Shown here: in pieces, positions 7,750 to 17,905 of the stretch
How positions within the stretch are numbered: position 1 is the stretch's first letter
How the letters are laid out: each line of letters starts with the position of its first letter
DNA from: Pseudomonas saponiphila
GTDB lineage: Bacteria; Pseudomonadota; Gammaproteobacteria; Pseudomonadales; Pseudomonadaceae
NCBI RefSeq assembly: GCF_900105185.1
Contig: NZ_FNTJ01000002.1
Location: 1,860,001-1,924,000 of the forward strand
DNA: 64,000 nt
Reading direction: 5' to 3'
Translations under genes and position numbers: made by a program
Notes under the pieces: model-generated
Seen by the model: only the letters and a program-made list of their open reading frames with translations
The model's database searches: none
What the model was told of the DNA's origin: nothing

Positions 7750-8916
7750 ATGGACAGTGTTAACAGCAAACAAGCGGAACTTTCCATCGACGAGTTGTTT
7801 AAGGGCACTACTTTTCTTGCGGACAGCGAAACGCAACGCTTTCTCCAGTTGCAGGAACAAGTCGCGAAGAATCGCTATACGATGTTTGTCGCGTTATATG
7901 CGGAACTGTCGAAGTTGTTTGTTGCGGATTCTGCGTTGCGGCTGTTTTTCAAAATGGCGCTGGATATTATTCTATCGCCGGAAAGTGTCCGTGATTCACT
8001 GATCGCGCATCCGGTATTTCAGATCTGGAGCGTGCTGACATTTCGCGATGTCAACTATCTATTGACTGGCAAGACTCTGGACGACGGTGAAGTCAAAGCC
8101 AGGCTGCTGGAATTTCCCCAAGTGCTGCAACGGATTGAAGCTACGCAGCAGGCACGGCCCGATGAACAATACCCGCCGGTGTATCGCTTCGATGTCGATC
8201 CGCTGATCACTCAGGTCACGCACCCCAGTTATGACTACCCGCCAGACGACGGGACCCGGCGTCAGTTGGAGCGCACGGGTTATTCCAAAGAGTTTTTCCG
8301 GGATGTCATGCAGCTGGCCTTGCAGCGGATCAAGCACACCTGGCCGGCCTGTCATGAACAGTGGCAGGTGCTGGTCAAGGCCGTGTGCTACTTGCCCGAC
8401 GGCGGGTTTCGCAGCTGCTCCGCGTCCCGCTATACCGGGGTGATCCTGCTGTCGAGCCGGGATCACTCGATACTCGATCTGGAGGAATCGCTGGTGCATG
8501 AGGCGACTCACCAACTGCTGTACAACGTGGTCGAAGTCGCCGCGGTGGTTGAGCCCCAGGCTTCGCGGGAGGCCCAGTACACCCTGCCCTGGTCGGGGCA
8601 GCAGCGGGACTTATATGGCTATTTCCATGCTTTTTACGTCTATATCGCCCTGGTCAAGTACCTGGAACGGGTCCGCGACCGTCCAGCGCAGGAGATGCGC
8701 CGGGCCGAGCAACGCCTGCTGTTCATCCTGCGGGGCTTGAGCAAGGCGCAGGCGGATTTTGCCAGCGCCCCGGGTTTTACCGCGCAGGGGCGGGAACTGT
8801 TGGGCAATCTGCTGCAGGAGGTGCACCGCCTGGAGCGCCGCCATGCCGGTTTGCTGATTCGGGATGCGGACGCGGGTGCCAGCGCTGGTGCCGCGACCTT
8901 GCACATGACGGCCTGA
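7750..8916 (+). CDS. HExxH-motif putative peptide-modification protein (aKG-HExxH type)
   Basis: 388 aa. The key feature is SLVHEATHQLL: His250-Glu251-Ala-Thr-His254, with another histidine at 293 in YGYFHAFYVY. This pattern (HExxH, then ~40 residues to a third His in an aromatic helix) matches the 'HEXXH motif domain' proteins found beside RiPP precursors. Relatives have been shown to be Fe(II)/2-oxoglutarate-dependent beta-hydroxylases rather than proteases. No signal peptide or membrane segment is seen, so it is cytoplasmic. A helical N-terminal 180 residues may bind the precursor. The first ~70 codons are more AT-rich than the rest, like the upstream region. A metallopeptidase role cannot be excluded from the motif alone. 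Confidence 0.75.
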   Translation: MDSVNSKQAELSIDELFKGTTFLADSETQRFLQLQEQVAKNRYTMFVALYAELSKLFVADSALRLFFKMALDIILSPESVRDSLIAHPVFQIWSVLTFRDVNYLLTGKTLDDGEVKARLLEFPQVLQRIEATQQARPDEQYPPVYRFDVDPLITQVTHPSYDYPPDDGTRRQLERTGYSKEFFRDVMQLALQRIKHTWPACHEQWQVLVKAVCYLPDGGFRSCSASRYTGVILLSSRDHSILDLEESLVHEATHQLLYNVVEVAAVVEPQASREAQYTLPWSGQQRDLYGYFHAFYVYIALVKYLERVRDRPAQEMRRAEQRLLFILRGLSKAQADFASAPGFTAQGRELLGNLLQEVHRLERRHAGLLIRDADAGASAGAATLHMTA

Positions 8917-8931
8917 GCCGGGGAGGCGGAC

Positions 8932-10884
8932 ATGCAAGACTTCGACTCTTCGCGTTTCCCCGACGCCGGGGTGGGCCTGGAATACCATTTGCCGCCGGGC
9001 GCCGGGAGCGGTGCGGTCGGGCTCGATCCCAGCCTCGAGCGGATTCAGGCTGAAGGGCTGCCGTACTTCGATTACCTGGAGTTTCAGCCCACCCACTGCA
9101 TCCTGCAGCCGCGTTTGACCGAGCTGGGCGGACAGGTGCCGGTGCTGCTGCACTCGTCGAGCCTGTCCCTGGGCAGCGTCGGCATCGAGATGGACCGGGA
9201 GTTCCTGCACATGACCCGTCGCCTGTGCCAGCGGACCGCCTCGCCGTGGCTGGCGGAGCACATTTCCTGGTCACGCTTTCAAGGCGGTGATACCCAGCAT
9301 TTCATCCTGCCAAGCCTGGCTCGGGAAGTGGCCGATACGGTGGTGGCCAACGCCATCGAACTGCAGGCCTTCACCGGCACCCCGCTGGTGCTGGAGAACG
9401 CGCCACGGCTGTTTGCCATGGACATTGGCCAGGAACTGTCCGAGGGCGGATTCATTTGCAGCGTGGTGGAGCGCAGCCACAGCGGCTTTCTTCTGGACCT
9501 GGACAGCGCCATCTGCACTGCCCGGGCCCTGGGCTACGACCTGCGCGAGTACTTGCGGTCACTGCCGCTCAAGCGCCTGATCGAGGTGCATGTCGGCGAT
9601 CCGCGACGGGACTGGGACATCCTGCGGCAGTTGTTCGGCCATGGGCCGCTCAAGGCGGTCACCATCGAGTGGGACATCGCCGATCGCGCCGGCGATCCAG
9701 AGCTGGCGGCGCTGATCCGCGAGATCAAGGCGCTGCGGCCCGAGCCGCTGTTCTGGCAGGCCGGCACCCTGGCCGAAGCTCCGGCACCGGCGGCCAGCCC
9801 GCTGGATGGCCAGACCCTGCTGCAATTGCGCGCGGGCACCTGGCTGGGCATCGACCGGGACCGCTTTACCCTGTGGGATCGACGGCGGGCCCTGGACCTG
9901 GAGCTGGCGATACAGCTGCTGCCGCTGGTCCGGCATTTTCTCTGTCCGCGAACCCTGGACAGCGCGCTGCTGCTCCCCGGTGCGCTGGAAGACCCCAGCC
10001 TGGCGCTGCTTCAGGACTTGATCGCCCGGGGGCTGCTGCAGCCCGTGGACGAGCAGGCTCCGGGGCCCTCCGAGCCTGAGGCGGCCGGCGATATCTGGAG
10101 TCACTGGCAGGTCGCGCTGGATTTCTACCTGGGGACACGCACGCAAACCGCCACGCCCTACCTCAGCGTGGCGCAGATGGAGGAGCAACTGGCCGGCAAG
10201 GCGCTGCAGCAGCGCCAGCCGTCGGCGTTCAAGGACTACTTTTCCCATCCGTTCCAGGCCCTGGACAATCCCTTGCTGGCACCGCCCGTGCTGTTCGAGC
10301 AGCCGCAGTTGCTGGAGGTGCTGGCCCGTCGCCAGACCTGCCGGACCTTCGACGGGGCCCCCATTAGCGCCCAGCAGTTGTCGGCGCTGCTGTATTACAC
10401 CTGGGGAGCGAGTCAGATGCGGCGCAACCCCATGGGGGATTTCTTCCTGAAGAAAACCTCGGCGTCCGGGGGCTCCCTGCATGCCATCGAGGTCTATCCG
10501 CTCCTGCTCAATGTGCAGGGCCTGGAGGCCGGCCTGTATCACTACTCGGTGCGGCGACACGGGCTTGAACTGCTGTCGCGCGAGGATCCCAGGTCCTGGG
10601 TCGGTGCGGCCTGCGGCGACCAGAGCTGGATCGAGCAGGCTTCGGTGCTGTTCCTCTCCACCGCCTGCCTGCAGCGCCTGGCCTGGAAGTACCCGGGCAG
10701 CCGGGCCTTGCGGGTGGCCTTGATGGACTGCGGTCATCTGAGCCAGAGCTTCGCCCTGGTGGCGACGGCCCTGGGGCTCAGGAGTTGCACCACGGCCGCC
10801 CTGCGCGACGAGACTTTCGAAACCCGCCTGGGCCTGGACTATATGCGTGAGCCGGTGTTCTTGCTCAACGGGGTGGGCGGCTGA
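8932..10884 (+). CDS. MNIO (DUF692) - SagB-type oxidase fusion protein
   Basis: 650 aa in three parts. Residues ~10-270 resemble the multinuclear non-heme iron oxidase (DUF692) family: GVGLEYHL opening, LLHSSSLSLG (His74), LAEHISW (His110), VLENAPRL (Glu155), FLLDLDSA, LIEVHVGD (His220) and VTIEWD (Glu246, Asp248). Residues ~290-375 form a small helical/winged-helix-like linker. Residues ~450-650 are a SagB/nitroreductase-type FMN oxidase: RRQTCRTFDG, KKTSASGGSLHAIEVYP, then WKYPGSRALRVALMDCGHLSQS. MNIOs rearrange peptide residues with iron; SagB proteins normally oxidise azolines to azoles. Their fusion suggests that the SagB half oxidises an MNIO product. There is no YcaO cyclodehydratase nearby. 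Starts 15 bp after the HExxH gene; last gene of the operon. Confidence 0.82.
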   Translation: MQDFDSSRFPDAGVGLEYHLPPGAGSGAVGLDPSLERIQAEGLPYFDYLEFQPTHCILQPRLTELGGQVPVLLHSSSLSLGSVGIEMDREFLHMTRRLCQRTASPWLAEHISWSRFQGGDTQHFILPSLAREVADTVVANAIELQAFTGTPLVLENAPRLFAMDIGQELSEGGFICSVVERSHSGFLLDLDSAICTARALGYDLREYLRSLPLKRLIEVHVGDPRRDWDILRQLFGHGPLKAVTIEWDIADRAGDPELAALIREIKALRPEPLFWQAGTLAEAPAPAASPLDGQTLLQLRAGTWLGIDRDRFTLWDRRRALDLELAIQLLPLVRHFLCPRTLDSALLLPGALEDPSLALLQDLIARGLLQPVDEQAPGPSEPEAAGDIWSHWQVALDFYLGTRTQTATPYLSVAQMEEQLAGKALQQRQPSAFKDYFSHPFQALDNPLLAPPVLFEQPQLLEVLARRQTCRTFDGAPISAQQLSALLYYTWGASQMRRNPMGDFFLKKTSASGGSLHAIEVYPLLLNVQGLEAGLYHYSVRRHGLELLSREDPRSWVGAACGDQSWIEQASVLFLSTACLQRLAWKYPGSRALRVALMDCGHLSQSFALVATALGLRSCTTAALRDETFETRLGLDYMREPVFLLNGVGG

Positions 10885-10897
10885 GGGGCGCAGGCAT

Positions 10898-10925
10898 AAA
10901 AAAACCCACCATGAGGTGGGTTTTT
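10898..10925. terminator. Bidirectional rho-independent terminator
   Basis: A run of seven A, the stem CCCACC-ATGA-GGTGGG, then five T. The A and T tracts flank the stem on both sides, so it works in both directions. It ends the peptide-modification operon on the plus strand and the emhABC operon on the minus strand. Confidence 0.9.
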
Positions 10926-10944
10926 CCTGCAGCCGGATCCTGTG

Positions 10945-12405
10945 TCAGAACAGGTGCAGCGCCGGGGCTTTTTCAGCCAGTGGCTGGCTCTTCGCCGTCT
11001 GCTCGCTCCAGCCGCCGCCGAGGGCCTTGTACAGGTTGACCTCGCTGGTGAGCTGCGCCAGGCGATCGGTGATCAGGGCCTGCTGGGCACTGAACAGCGA
11101 ACGCTGGGCGTCGAGGAAGGTCAGGTTGCTGTCGACCCCGATGCGATAGCGGCGCTCGGCCAGACGGTAGTAGTCCTGGTTGGCGTTGACGAAATCACGT
11201 TGGGCCTGCAACTGCTGGTTGTAGGTCTGGCGCGCCGCCAGGCCATCGGAGACTTCCTGGAAGGCGGTCTGGATGGATTTCTCGTACTGGGCCACGGTGA
11301 TGTCTTTCTGGATCTTCGAGTAATCCAGGCTGGCGCGCAGGCTGCCGGCGTTGAAGATCGGCAGGTTGATCTGCGGCTGGAACAGCCAGGTGCCCGAGCC
11401 GCCCTTGAACAGGCCCGAGAGGTCCGGGCTCAGGGTGCCGGCGTTGGCTGTCAGGCTGATGCTCGGGAAGAACGCCGCCCGCGCCGCGCCGATATTGGCA
11501 TTCGCCGCTTTCAGCTTGTATTCGGCTTCGAGGATGTCCGGACGCCGTTGCAGCAGCTCCGACGGCAGGCCGGCCGGCAGCTCGCTCAACAGATTGGCCG
11601 ACAGCGGTTGGGCCGCGGGCAGGTTGCTCGGAATCGCCGTGCCCAGCAGCAGGGTCAGGCTGTTTTCATCCTGGGCCACCTGGCGGGTGTAGCGCGCCAG
11701 TTGCACCCGGGCGTTTTCCACCGAGGTCCGCGCCTGACTCAGGTCCAGGGCCGAGGCCACGCCCACTTCATTGCTGCGCGAGGTCAGGCGGTAGCTTTCC
11801 TCGTAGGCAGCCAGGGTTTCCTGGGTCAGCTTGAGCAACTCCTTGTCGGCCTGCCAGGTCATGTAGGCATTGGCCACGCTGGCCACCAGGCTGATCTGCG
11901 TGCTGCGCCGGGCCTCTTCGCTGGAGAAGTAGGTTTGCAGGGCTTGTTCGCTCAGGCTGCGAACCCGGCCGAACAGGTCCAGCTCGTAGGCGCTGACGCC
12001 CACGGTGGCTGAGTACTGGCTGGAGATGCCGGCTTCACCGGTCTGCGACATGCGTGCCGGCGTGCGCTGGCGGCTGCCGCTGGCGTTGGCTGAAACCGCG
12101 GGGAACAGGTCGGCGCGCTGGATCTGGTACTGCGCGGCATAGGCGTCGATGTTCAGCGCCGCGACCTTGAGGTCGCGGTTGTTTTCCAGGGCGGTCTGGA
12201 TCAGCTGCTGCAGCGCCGGGTCGTGGAAGAACTGCCGCCAGCCCTGTTCGGCGGCCGCCACGTTGGCGGCCTCCTTGGGCGAGTAGGCGGGGCCTTGGGG
12301 GAATTGCGCCGCCACCGGCGCTTCCGGGCGCTGATAATCCGGTATCAGCGAGCAACCACTTAGCGCGATGGCGGTGATTGCCAGGGAGAGGAGCGACTTG
12401 CTCAT
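10945..12405 (-). CDS. emhC: Outer-membrane channel lipoprotein of an RND efflux pump (OprM/TtgC/EmhC type)
   Basis: 486 aa. N-terminal lipoprotein signal with lipobox ALSGC (Cys near residue 18), followed by the start typical of OprM-like channels ([14 protein letters not shown]). Two internally similar halves of the TolC-like fold are present, each with an [12 protein letters not shown] / [17 protein letters not shown] helix segment. It forms the exit duct across the outer membrane and periplasm for the EmhAB pump. It overlaps the end of emhB by 4 bp, so translation is coupled. Orthologous naming (TtgC, OprM) depends on species. Confidence 0.92.
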   Translation of the reverse strand: MSKSLLSLAITAIALSGCSLIPDYQRPEAPVAAQFPQGPAYSPKEAANVAAAEQGWRQFFHDPALQQLIQTALENNRDLKVAALNIDAYAAQYQIQRADLFPAVSANASGSRQRTPARMSQTGEAGISSQYSATVGVSAYELDLFGRVRSLSEQALQTYFSSEEARRSTQISLVASVANAYMTWQADKELLKLTQETLAAYEESYRLTSRSNEVGVASALDLSQARTSVENARVQLARYTRQVAQDENSLTLLLGTAIPSNLPAAQPLSANLLSELPAGLPSELLQRRPDILEAEYKLKAANANIGAARAAFFPSISLTANAGTLSPDLSGLFKGGSGTWLFQPQINLPIFNAGSLRASLDYSKIQKDITVAQYEKSIQTAFQEVSDGLAARQTYNQQLQAQRDFVNANQDYYRLAERRYRIGVDSNLTFLDAQRSLFSAQQALITDRLAQLTSEVNLYKALGGGWSEQTAKSQPLAEKAPALHLF

Positions 12406-15400
12406 TGGCCAGCCTCTTTAGGAGTTGCAGTAGTTTCTGACAGGTCCGCTTGTCGGCGGCCCATGGACGATACGGTGACGAAGAACAATGGCACCCAGAA
12501 GATCGCCAGGATCGTCGCGGTGAGCATACCGCCGATGACCCCGGTGCCGATGGCATGCTGGCTGCCGGAACCTGCGCCGGTGGAAACGGCCAGCGGCACC
12601 ACCCCGAGGACGAAGGCCAGGGAGGTCATGATGATCGGCCGCAGACGCATGCGGCAGGCTTCCACCGCAGCATCCACCAGGGAGCGGCCCTGCTCGTGCA
12701 GTTCCTTGGCGAACTCGACGATCAGAATGGCGTTTTTCGCCGCCAGGCCGATGGTCACCAACAGCCCCACCTGGAAGTACACGTCGTTGGACAGACCGCG
12801 CAGGCTGGTGGCCATCAGTGCACCGATGATCCCCAACGGCACCACCAGCATGACCGCGATCGGAATCGACCAGCTTTCATACAGCGCCGCCAGACACAGG
12901 AACACCATCAGCAGGGACAAGGCGTACAGCGCAGGAGCCTGGGAGCCCGACAGGCGCTCCTCGTAGGACAGCCCGGTCCAGGAGATGCCCACGCCCGGCG
13001 GCAGCTTGGCGGCAATGGCTTCGACTTCGGCCATGGCTTCACCGGTACTGTAGCCAGGGGCCGGGGCACCCAGGACTTCCATGGCTTCCACGCCGTTGTA
13101 ACGGGCCAGTTTCGGCGAACCGTAGATCCACTCGCCCTTGGCGAAGGAGGAGAACGGCACCATGGTCCCGGCACTGTTGCGCACGTACCACTTCTTCAGG
13201 TCTTCGGGGCTCATGCGTGCACCGGCCTGACCCTGGATGTAGACCTTCTTCACCCGACCGCGGTCGATGAAGTCGTTGACGTAGCTACTGCCCAGGGCAA
13301 TCGACAAGGTGTTGTTGATGTCGGTGAGGGTCACGCCCAGGGCACTGGCGCGCTCGTCATCGATGCTCAACTGGTATTGCGGTTCATCGTTCAGGCCGTT
13401 CGGACGCACCTGGGACAGCACCTTGCTCTGGGCTGCCATGCCGAGGAACTGGTTGCGGGCCGCCATCAGCTTCTCGTGGCCGATACCGGCGCGGTCCTGG
13501 AGGAACACGTCGAAACCGGTGGCGTTACCCAACTCCAGTACCGCCGGAGGGGCGAAGGCGAACACCATCGCGTCACGGAAGCTGAAGAAGTGCTGCTGGG
13601 CGCGGGCCGCCAGGTTGAACACGCTGTTTTCCGCAGAACGCTCGCCCCACGGCTTGAGCATGATGAAGGCCATGCCCGAGCTCTGGCCGCGACCGGCGAA
13701 GTTGAAGCCGTTGACGGTGAACACCGAAGCCACGGTGTCCTTTTCCTTGTCCAGCAGGTAGGCGCGCATTTCATCGACCACCACCTGGGTCCGTTCGGCA
13801 CTGGAACCGGCTGGGGTCTGTACCTGGGCGAACAGTACGCCCTGGTCTTCTTCCGGCAGGAACGCGGTCGGAATGCGGGTGAACAGCCAGATCATGCCCA
13901 GGACGATCAAGACATAGGCCAGCAGGTACGGGGCCTTGTGGCGCAGCATGTTGCCCACGCCGCGCTCGTAGCTTTTCACGCTGCGATCGAAGGTGCGGTT
14001 GAACCAGCCGAAGAAGCCGCGTTTCTCCGCGTGATGCCCCGGGATGACAGGCTTGAGCATGGTGGCGCACAGCGCCGGGGTGAAGATCAGGGCCACCAGG
14101 ACCGACAGGGCCATGGCCGAAACCACGGTGATCGAGAACTGCTTGTAGATCACCCCGGTGGAGCCGCTGAAGAACGCCATGGGCAGCAGTACCGCGGACA
14201 GCACCAGGGCAATACCCACCAGGGCACCCTGGATCTGGCCCATGGATTTCTTCGTGGCCTCTTTGGGTGACAGGCCTTCCTCGTGCATCACCCGTTCGAC
14301 GTTTTCCACCACGACGATGGCGTCGTCCACCAGCAAGCCGATGGCCAGCACCATGCCGAACATGGTCAGGGTGTTGATGCTGAAACCGGCCGCCGCGAGG
14401 ATACCGAAGGTCCCCAGCAGTACCACCGGCACCGTCATGGTGGTGATCACCGTGGCGCGGAAGTTCTGCAGGAACAGGAACATCACCAGGAACACCAGGA
14501 CGATCGCTTCCACCAGGGTCTCGACCACGCCCTTGATGGATTCGGTGACCACGGGCGTGGTGTCGTAGGGGAATACCACCTTCATGCCTTGCGGGAAGAA
14601 GGGTTCCAGGTCGCTGATGGTCTTGCGCAGCGCCTTGGCAGTGTCCAGGGCGTTGGCGCCGTTGGCCAGTTTCACCGCCAGGCCGGAGGCCGGCTTGCCG
14701 TTGAACTGGGCGCTGATGGCGTAGTTCTCGCCACCCAGGCCGACGTCCGCGACATCACCCAGGCGCACTTGCGAGCCGTCCTTGTTGACCTTCAGCAGGA
14801 TCGCCTTGAACTGCTCGGCAGTCTGCAGGCGGGTCTTGCCGATGATCGTGGCATTGAGTTGCTGGCCGGGCAGGGCGGGCAGGCCGCCGAGCTGGCCGGA
14901 CGATACCTGGACGTTCTGCGCGGCCACCGCGGTCTTCACGTCCACCGGGGTCAGGTTGAAGTTGTTCAGCTTGGCCGGGTCGAGCCAGATGCGCATGGCG
15001 TACTGGGCACCGAACACCTGGAAGTCACCGACGCCCGCGGTCCGCGAGATCGGGTCCTGCATGTTCGACACGATGTAGTTCGACAGGTCGTCCTTGGACA
15101 TGCTGCCGTCCTCGGACACCACGCCGATCACCAGCAGGAAGTTCTTCACGGCCTTGGTCACGCGGATACCCTGTTGCTGCACTTCTTGCGGCAGCAGCGG
15201 GGTGGCCAGGTTGAGCTTGTTCTGCACCTGGACCTGCGCGGTGTCGGAGTTGGTGCCCTGCTCGAAGGTCGCGGTGATGGTCATGCTGCCGTCGGAGTTA
15301 CTTTCCGAGGACACGTAACGCAGGTTGTCGATACCGTTGAGCTGCTGCTCGATCACCTGGACCACGGTGTCCTGCACGGTCTGTGCGGAAGCGCCCGGGT

Positions 15401-15545
15401 AGGTCACGGAGATGGCGATCGCCGGCGGGGCGATGCTCGGGTACTGGTTGATCGGCAATTTGAGGATCGATAGAGCCCCGACCAACATGATCACCAGGGC
15501 AATAACCCAGGCGAAGATCGGACGGTCGATAAAAAATTTCGACAT
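12402..15545 (-). CDS. emhB: RND multidrug efflux transporter (MexB/TtgB/EmhB type)
   Basis: 1047 aa, the normal length of HAE1-class RND pumps. It begins [14 protein letters not shown], has the large periplasmic loops after TM1 and TM7, and contains [18 protein letters not shown] in TM4 with the proton-relay aspartate pair, plus the conserved [19 protein letters not shown] segment of TM10-11. It exports hydrophobic drugs, solvents and aromatic compounds using the proton gradient. Only 3 bp separate it from emhA and it overlaps emhC. No sign of truncation. Confidence 0.95.
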   Translation of the reverse strand: MSKFFIDRPIFAWVIALVIMLVGALSILKLPINQYPSIAPPAIAISVTYPGASAQTVQDTVVQVIEQQLNGIDNLRYVSSESNSDGSMTITATFEQGTNSDTAQVQVQNKLNLATPLLPQEVQQQGIRVTKAVKNFLLVIGVVSEDGSMSKDDLSNYIVSNMQDPISRTAGVGDFQVFGAQYAMRIWLDPAKLNNFNLTPVDVKTAVAAQNVQVSSGQLGGLPALPGQQLNATIIGKTRLQTAEQFKAILLKVNKDGSQVRLGDVADVGLGGENYAISAQFNGKPASGLAVKLANGANALDTAKALRKTISDLEPFFPQGMKVVFPYDTTPVVTESIKGVVETLVEAIVLVFLVMFLFLQNFRATVITTMTVPVVLLGTFGILAAAGFSINTLTMFGMVLAIGLLVDDAIVVVENVERVMHEEGLSPKEATKKSMGQIQGALVGIALVLSAVLLPMAFFSGSTGVIYKQFSITVVSAMALSVLVALIFTPALCATMLKPVIPGHHAEKRGFFGWFNRTFDRSVKSYERGVGNMLRHKAPYLLAYVLIVLGMIWLFTRIPTAFLPEEDQGVLFAQVQTPAGSSAERTQVVVDEMRAYLLDKEKDTVASVFTVNGFNFAGRGQSSGMAFIMLKPWGERSAENSVFNLAARAQQHFFSFRDAMVFAFAPPAVLELGNATGFDVFLQDRAGIGHEKLMAARNQFLGMAAQSKVLSQVRPNGLNDEPQYQLSIDDERASALGVTLTDINNTLSIALGSSYVNDFIDRGRVKKVYIQGQAGARMSPEDLKKWYVRNSAGTMVPFSSFAKGEWIYGSPKLARYNGVEAMEVLGAPAPGYSTGEAMAEVEAIAAKLPPGVGISWTGLSYEERLSGSQAPALYALSLLMVFLCLAALYESWSIPIAVMLVVPLGIIGALMATSLRGLSNDVYFQVGLLVTIGLAAKNAILIVEFAKELHEQGRSLVDAAVEACRMRLRPIIMTSLAFVLGVVPLAVSTGAGSGSQHAIGTGVIGGMLTATILAIFWVPLFFVTVSSMGRRQADLSETTATPKEAGQ

Positions 15546-15548
15546 GGT

Positions 15549-16706
15549 TTACTCCCCTTTGCCGCCTGCAGCTTTGTCGGTTGCCTGTGCAGGGGCCGGG
15601 TTTTTCGCGGCTACGTTGGTGGCTTCGCTGGCCTTGACTTCAATGCCCGGCTTGACGAATTGCAGGCCTTCGGTGATCAGCCGGTCGCCGGCTTTCAGGC
15701 CGTCTTCCACCAGCCACTGGCTGCCGACGGTGCGGCTGGCCTTGAGCTGGCGCAGCTCGACCTTGTTGTCCGGGCCAACCACCAGGGCGGTCGGGGTGCC
15801 TTTCAAGTCGCGGGTCACGCCTTGTTGTGGGGCCAGGATCGCCGCACTGTTGACCCCGGCTTGCAGCTGGGCGTGGACGAACATGCCCGGCAGCAGGGTG
15901 TGCTGAGGGTTGGGGAACACGGCGCGCAGGGTCACCGAGCCGGTGGTTTCGTCCACCGAGACTTCGGAGAACTCCAGTTTGCCGTCGAGCTTGTACTGGC
16001 TGCCGTCTTCCAGGGTCAGTTTGACCTTGGCGGCGTTGTCGCCGACTTTCTGCAGGCGCCCGCTTTCCAGCTCGCGGCGCAGTTCCAGGAGTTCCACCGA
16101 GGACTGGGTGACGTCGACGTAGATCGGGTCCAGTTGCTGGATCACCGCCATGGCATTGGCTTGGCCGTTGCTGACCAGGGCGCCTTCGGTCACCGAGGAA
16201 CGGCCGATGCGACCGGTCAGCGGCGCCAGCACTTTGGTGAAGCGCAGGTTGATCTGAGCGCTTTGCAGGGCGGCTTCCGACTGCAGGCGGTTGGCCACGG
16301 CGGTGTCGTATTCCTGGCGGCTCACGGCCTGCTCGTTGACCAGTTGCTTGTAGCGATCGGAAATCGACTTGGTCGATTGCAGATTGGCCTCGGCACTCTT
16401 CAGCGTTGCCTCATAGACCGATGGATCGATCTGATAAAGCTGCTGACCTTCCTTGACGTCCCCGCCTTCTTTGAACAGGCGCTTAAGAATGATCCCATTT
16501 ACCTGCGGACGAACTTCGGCGATACGGAACGCTGTGGTCCGCCCCGGTAGTTCGGAAGTCAGGGTAAAGGCTTGTGGTTGCAGGGTGACGACGCCGACCT
16601 GAGGAGCTTGAGGGGCTGGCGCCGCCTCTTCCTTTTTACATCCGCTGAGCAGCGATGCCAGGGCGACGGCAGTGACCAGAGCGGTAACAGCTGGCTTGAG
16701 TTGCAT
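15549..16706 (-). CDS. emhA: RND efflux periplasmic adaptor lipoprotein (MexA/TtgA/EmhA type)
   Basis: 385 aa from the ATG at 16706 (MQLKPAVTALVTAVAL), preceded by GAGGA; an upstream in-frame start would add 12 residues before the signal peptide and is unlikely. Lipobox LLSGC, then the adaptor order: beta-barrel/lipoyl start (GVVTLQPQAFTLTSELPGR), alpha-helical hairpin around residues 100-170, second lipoyl half (RFTKVLAPLTGRIGRS). It links EmhB to EmhC in the periplasm. First gene of the operon; its promoter overlaps the EmhR operator. Confidence 0.94.
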   Translation of the reverse strand: MQLKPAVTALVTAVALASLLSGCKKEEAAPAPQAPQVGVVTLQPQAFTLTSELPGRTTAFRIAEVRPQVNGIILKRLFKEGGDVKEGQQLYQIDPSVYEATLKSAEANLQSTKSISDRYKQLVNEQAVSRQEYDTAVANRLQSEAALQSAQINLRFTKVLAPLTGRIGRSSVTEGALVSNGQANAMAVIQQLDPIYVDVTQSSVELLELRRELESGRLQKVGDNAAKVKLTLEDGSQYKLDGKLEFSEVSVDETTGSVTLRAVFPNPQHTLLPGMFVHAQLQAGVNSAAILAPQQGVTRDLKGTPTALVVGPDNKVELRQLKASRTVGSQWLVEDGLKAGDRLITEGLQFVKPGIEVKASEATNVAAKNPAPAQATDKAAGGKGE

Positions 16707-16799
16707 GAAGATCCTCGGGTCAGGCACGCAAGATGCGCACAAGAAAAGTGGAAAGTAAGAAAGAGTTGGCTGAGTGGATTAGTAGCTTGCTAAGGAATA

Positions 16800-16824
16800 T
16801 ACTTACGTTCGCGGCTGTTTGTAA
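16800..16824. promoter_or_regulatory. EmhR/TtgR-type operator in the divergent promoter
   Basis: TACTTACGTTC at 16800-16810 and GCTGTTTGTAA at 16814-16824 form an imperfect inverted repeat (TTAC...GTAA). It closely matches the operator known for TtgR of P. putida, which is also in the ttgA-ttgR intergenic region. It would repress emhABC and emhR together, with release when EmhR binds antibiotics or plant phenolics. Confidence 0.72.
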
Positions 16825-16971
16825 ATACCCTGGCGGCGTACCCATCCGGTTACACAAGCCCCTGTAGGTGTTGAATTGTAGGCTGGGCAAATGGCCCCCG
16901 AGAGGCCGTTCCATATTTATTCAGAAGGTCTTCACGCATCGCTGAAAGATCCTGATCGAGGTTTTACTGCC

Positions 16972-17604
16972 ATGGTCCGTCGTACCAAAGAGGAAGCTCA
17001 AGAAACTCGTAGCCAGATACTCGAGGCCGCCGAAAAGGCCTTTTACGAGCGTGGCGTGGCGCGTACTACCCTGGCCGATATCGCCGCGTTGGCGGGGGTG
17101 ACGCGGGGTGCCATCTATTGGCATTTCAACAATAAGGCCGATCTGGTCCAGGCCATGCTCGACAGCCTGCGTGAACCTTTGGATGAGATGGCTGCCGCCA
17201 GTGAGAATGTAGATGAATTGGATCCGTTGGGCTGGATGCGCAAGTTGCTGATTCATTTGTTCCATCAAGTGGCCCTGGACCCGAAAACCCGACGCATTAA
17301 TGAAATTCTGTTTCATAAGTGCGAATTCACCGATGAAATGTGCGACCTGCGGCGCCAGCGTCGCACCGCCAGCCTGGAGTGCAACGTGCGTATCGAGCTG
17401 GCGCTGACCAATGCAGTGAATCGCGGGCAATTGCCCGAAGATCTTGATACGCAACGGGCGGCTATCAGCATGCGTGCCTTTATCGATGGCATCCTTTACC
17501 AATGGCTGCTGGCCCCTGAGAGCTTCGCCCTGCACACCGAGGCAGAGCGCTGGATCGACATCGGGCTGGATATGTTGCGCTTGAGCCCGAACTTGCGTCA
17601 TTAA
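16972..17604 (+). CDS. emhR: TetR-family repressor of the efflux operon (EmhR/TtgR)
   Basis: 210 aa, exactly the size of TtgR. The ATG at 16972 ([13 protein letters not shown]) was chosen over an upstream start because that is the family N-terminus. TetR helix-turn-helix: [21 protein letters not shown] near residues 30-52. The C-terminal ligand pocket follows the TtgR pattern ([14 protein letters not shown]). Divergent from emhABC with the operator between them. Cytoplasmic, ligand-responsive repressor. Confidence 0.93.
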   Translation: MVRRTKEEAQETRSQILEAAEKAFYERGVARTTLADIAALAGVTRGAIYWHFNNKADLVQAMLDSLREPLDEMAAASENVDELDPLGWMRKLLIHLFHQVALDPKTRRINEILFHKCEFTDEMCDLRRQRRTASLECNVRIELALTNAVNRGQLPEDLDTQRAAISMRAFIDGILYQWLLAPESFALHTEAERWIDIGLDMLRLSPNLRH

Positions 17605-17905
17605 GACAACATGCGTAATTGAATCCAATTGTGTCAAGACTTACCGCGACGGATACTCACTCCCGCGCTCGCCATCGCGATGGGGTGCATTTATATATGG
17701 GCTGGCCGCATCTTGATAGATAGCGAGCTACGTATTTTGTAGGGATTTTGTTGCGTGTGTGTGAATGAGTGTGAACCCTTCACCGTTCAACGGCGCAGAA
17801 CAGCCGATCAAGGGGATGGCCCTGATCGGCCTGGGCAACTGCGGCATGCTCGGCAAAAAGCCCCGGCTCGCGAGAGCCGGGGCTTTTTGGTTTACCGGGA
17901 ACGGC
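17605..17905. other. Gene-free region between emhR and xenB
   Basis: About 300 bp. The part next to emhR is moderately AT-rich (17605-17770). It contains no ORF with recognisable coding character; an open frame from 17765 runs through the terminator into the antisense of xenB and is rejected. The only clear signal is the terminator at 17855-17888. Confidence 0.5.
17855..17888. terminator. Rho-independent terminator, probably bidirectional
   Basis: AAAAAGCCCCGGCTC, loop GCGA, GAGCCGGGGCTTTTT: a 15-bp stem with A and T tracts on both sides. It lies 18 bp past the minus-strand xenB stop and ~250 bp after emhR, serving both. Confidence 0.92.

Noticed and set aside
12450..14270. 606-aa open frame antisense to emhB
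   Set aside because: His/Gln-rich shadow of the RND gene with no motifs.
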